Shown: positions 42,272-44,092 of the stretch, piece after piece
Numbering within the stretch: position 1 is the stretch's first letter
How the letters are laid out: every line of letters begins with the position of its first letter
From: Opitutales bacterium
Lineage (GTDB): Bacteria > Verrucomicrobiota > Verrucomicrobiia > Opitutales > Oceanipulchritudinaceae
Length of the DNA: 44,092 nucleotides
Assembly (NCBI GenBank): GCA_007134215.1
Contig: SLLG01000272.1
Span: 1-44,092, forward strand
Reading direction: 5' to 3'
Notes under the pieces: model-generated
Told to the model about the DNA's origin: nothing
Seen by the model: only the letters and a program-made list of their open reading frames with translations
The model's database searches: none
Program-made: the position numbers and the translations under genes

Positions 42272-44092
42272 ATGAGAAAGAACACCTCTGTAAACCCCTC
42301 GAATCCCGTCCGCGCCGCCGCCGCCCGGTGGTTGCCGCTGCTCGGCGTCCTCGCGGCGCCCTTTGCCGGGGCCGCGACCGTGGTCGACTCGCCCGACGCC
42401 CTGCGCACGGCCATGCAGTCGGCGGTTCCCGGCGATACCTTCGTCGTCGCCGACGGCATCTATGAAGCCGTCACATGGATGATTGTCGGCGAGGGCACGG
42501 AGGAGGCTCCGATCACCGTCCGCGCGGAAACACCGGGGCGCGTCATCTCCACGGGGCGCTCGGCCATGCGGATCGGCGGCGAGCACCTCGTAATCGACGG
42601 TTTTGTTTTCACCGAGGGCGGGCTGCCGGGCTCGGCCATCATCGAATTCCGCACCGGCGGAACCAACTACGCCAACCACACCCGCCTGACCAACTGCGCC
42701 ATCGTGAACAACAACATCGTAGGCGCGCGCACACACTATGTCTCCCTCTACGGTCGCCACAACCGCGTGGACCACTGCTATTTTGCCGAGCACAACCAGA
42801 ACGGCGTCACGCTCGTGGTCTGGCTGCCCTCCAACGTGCCCGACGGCGTGGACGAGGCGGTCTACCACCGCGTCGACAACAACCACTTCGCGGACCGTAT
42901 CGACGGGGGCGAGAACGGCTGGGAGACGATCCGCATCGGCGACAGCCAGACGTCCCTGCAGAACGCGCGCGTCGTCGTGGAGGAAAATCTTTTCAGCCGC
43001 TGCGACGGCGAGATCGAGATCATCTCCAACAAATCCGGCGAGAACATCTACCGCAACAACACCTTCTACCACTCGCAGGGCACCCTCACCCTGCGCCACG
43101 GCGACCGCTGCGTGGTCGACGGCAATTACTTTCTGGGGGGAACGATCCCCCGCACGGGCGGGATACGCGTTATCGGCGAAGACCACCTCATTATCAACAA
43201 CTACATCGCCGGAACAACCGGCCGCGACGGCGCGGCCATAACCGTTTACACCGGCGTGCCCGACAGCCCGCTGAACGAATACTTCGCCGCGCACAATGCG
43301 GTCATCGCCTTCAACACCTTCTACCTTGTCCAAGGCCCCTACCTCGACCTCGGCACCGGACTTGGCTCGCGCGACCGCACCGTCCTCCCGGAAAACGTCG
43401 TGTTTGCCAACAACGTCATGATCGCGGGCACGCTGACGACGGGGGTCTTTGTCAGCGGCGAAGACATCGACAGCCACCACTTCGAAGGCAATTTCTACGA
43501 GGGCCGCGCTCTCGGGCGCAGCGATCCCGCCGGATTCACCGAGGCGGCGCTGCACCACACGTTTGTCGACGGCATACAGCGCCCGCGCCCGATCAGCCCG
43601 GTCGTCGGTGCGGCCGTCGGCGAGTATCCCGAAGTCACCGAGGACATCGACGGACAGCCGCGCACCGAACCGAAGGACACCGGTTTCGACCAGTTGAGCG
43701 ATGCCCCCGTCACGCGCCGCGGGTGGCTTACCCCGGCGGATGTCGGTCCGGAGTGGATCGGCGAAGACCGCGACATGCGCTTCGTCACGTGGCTGCGCGC
43801 CGAGTTGTTTTTCGGCGACCGGCGGGGCGAAGCGGCGGACGGAGCACTGGTGGTCGACGCTCTCGGGGCTCTTCACATCGACCTCTTTCCCTGGGTCTAC
43901 CACAGCGAAACCGGAGGGTGGTGGTACGCCGGCGGCGCAGGCGGCGAGACTTTCTGGGCGCATGACGACACCCTCGGCTGGCTCCACATCCTTCCCGAAG
44001 CCTTCCCGTGGATGTATTCGGCGGACCTCGGCTGGCTCTACCATGCCTCCGGCACGGCACCCGCCCGCCTCCTCTGGCAGCGCGACGAAGAC
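42272..44092 (+). CDS. PL6-family polysaccharide lyase (chondroitinase-B/alginate lyase), 3' end outside window
   Basis: At least 607 residues, open at the right edge. A signal peptide (RWLPLLGVLAAPFAGAA) precedes a right-handed parallel beta-helix. Catalytic Lys254 (ISNKSGEN) and Arg275 (LTLRHGDR) are 21 residues apart, the same spacing as Lys250/Arg271 of chondroitinase B. Glu247 and Glu249 (GEIEIIS) match its calcium ligands. PL6 enzymes cut alginate or dermatan sulfate by beta-elimination. Residues about 530-607 form an aromatic tail (FPWVYHSETGGWWYAGGAGG, HDDTLGWL, FPWMYSADLGWLYHASGT) homologous to that of the 886-residue protein. The tail is nearly complete, so the gene probably ends shortly beyond the window. 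Start ATG 42272; it is divergent from the isomerase gene with 129 bases between. Confidence 0.9.
   Translation, partial: MRKNTSVNPSNPVRAAAARWLPLLGVLAAPFAGAATVVDSPDALRTAMQSAVPGDTFVVADGIYEAVTWMIVGEGTEEAPITVRAETPGRVISTGRSAMRIGGEHLVIDGFVFTEGGLPGSAIIEFRTGGTNYANHTRLTNCAIVNNNIVGARTHYVSLYGRHNRVDHCYFAEHNQNGVTLVVWLPSNVPDGVDEAVYHRVDNNHFADRIDGGENGWETIRIGDSQTSLQNARVVVEENLFSRCDGEIEIISNKSGENIYRNNTFYHSQGTLTLRHGDRCVVDGNYFLGGTIPRTGGIRVIGEDHLIINNYIAGTTGRDGAAITVYTGVPDSPLNEYFAAHNAVIAFNTFYLVQGPYLDLGTGLGSRDRTVLPENVVFANNVMIAGTLTTGVFVSGEDIDSHHFEGNFYEGRALGRSDPAGFTEAALHHTFVDGIQRPRPISPVVGAAVGEYPEVTEDIDGQPRTEPKDTGFDQLSDAPVTRRGWLTPADVGPEWIGEDRDMRFVTWLRAELFFGDRRGEAADGALVVDALGALHIDLFPWVYHSETGGWWYAGGAGGETFWAHDDTLGWLHILPEAFPWMYSADLGWLYHASGTAPARLLWQRDED

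Noticed and set aside
42203-44044. 613-residue minus-strand open frame
   Set aside because: Antisense to the PL6 lyase, which has signal peptide, catalytic Lys/Arg and calcium residues in the plus frame.

Overview
The window is a GC-rich, densely coded bacterial chromosome segment. Four short secreted proteins end in a PEP-CTERM sorting signal, several polysaccharide-active enzymes are present, most start codons lack a Shine-Dalgarno sequence, and a REP-type transposase remnant lies at the left edge. Together these suggest Verrucomicrobiota, probably class Opitutae (Puniceicoccales/Opitutales). This is inferred from gene content; no rRNA gene is present to prove it. I found no tRNA, rRNA, CRISPR array or intact insertion sequence.

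Left part (1-16.3 kb), mostly housekeeping: a decayed RAYT transposase end with a REP-like hairpin; a HisN-type phosphatase divergent from a DEDDh exonuclease; a Gfo/Idh/MocA oxidoreductase; a MATE-like membrane protein; a DUF2807 lipoprotein; the prfA-prmC pair (release factor 1 and its methylase); a HAD phosphatase; a Na/Pi cotransporter with a PhoU-like tail; an NADP-type isocitrate dehydrogenase; an M3 oligoendopeptidase; the G-protein MeaB; and the first PEP-CTERM protein.

Middle part (16.4-34.9 kb): a 51-residue acidic protein and a receiver-only response regulator; a tight carbamoyltransferase-SxtJ-DUF5989 operon; an Xre/RES toxin-antitoxin pair; a second PEP-CTERM gene with a clear terminator; a dehydrogenase overlapping a GH39 enzyme that closely resembles animal alpha-L-iduronidase; DNA polymerase X; a TolC-adaptor-RND efflux operon; ispH; and an orphan metal-binding ABC substrate-binding protein.

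Right part (34.9-44.1 kb) is an accessory polysaccharide and surface region: an 886-residue modular secreted protein (A-B-A' architecture), an alginate-lyase-superfamily enzyme (PL5/PL38 type), two tandem PEP-CTERM paralogues built from the same B module, a TIM-barrel sugar isomerase/epimerase, and a PL6 lyase (chondroitinase-B/alginate-lyase type) that runs off the right edge. The modular protein and the PL6 lyase share an aromatic-rich C-terminal tail (GWLY-type) that I cannot assign to a named family and that may be a second surface-anchoring module. With the iduronidase-like enzyme, the region points to use of uronic-acid-rich, possibly iduronate-containing, polysaccharides.
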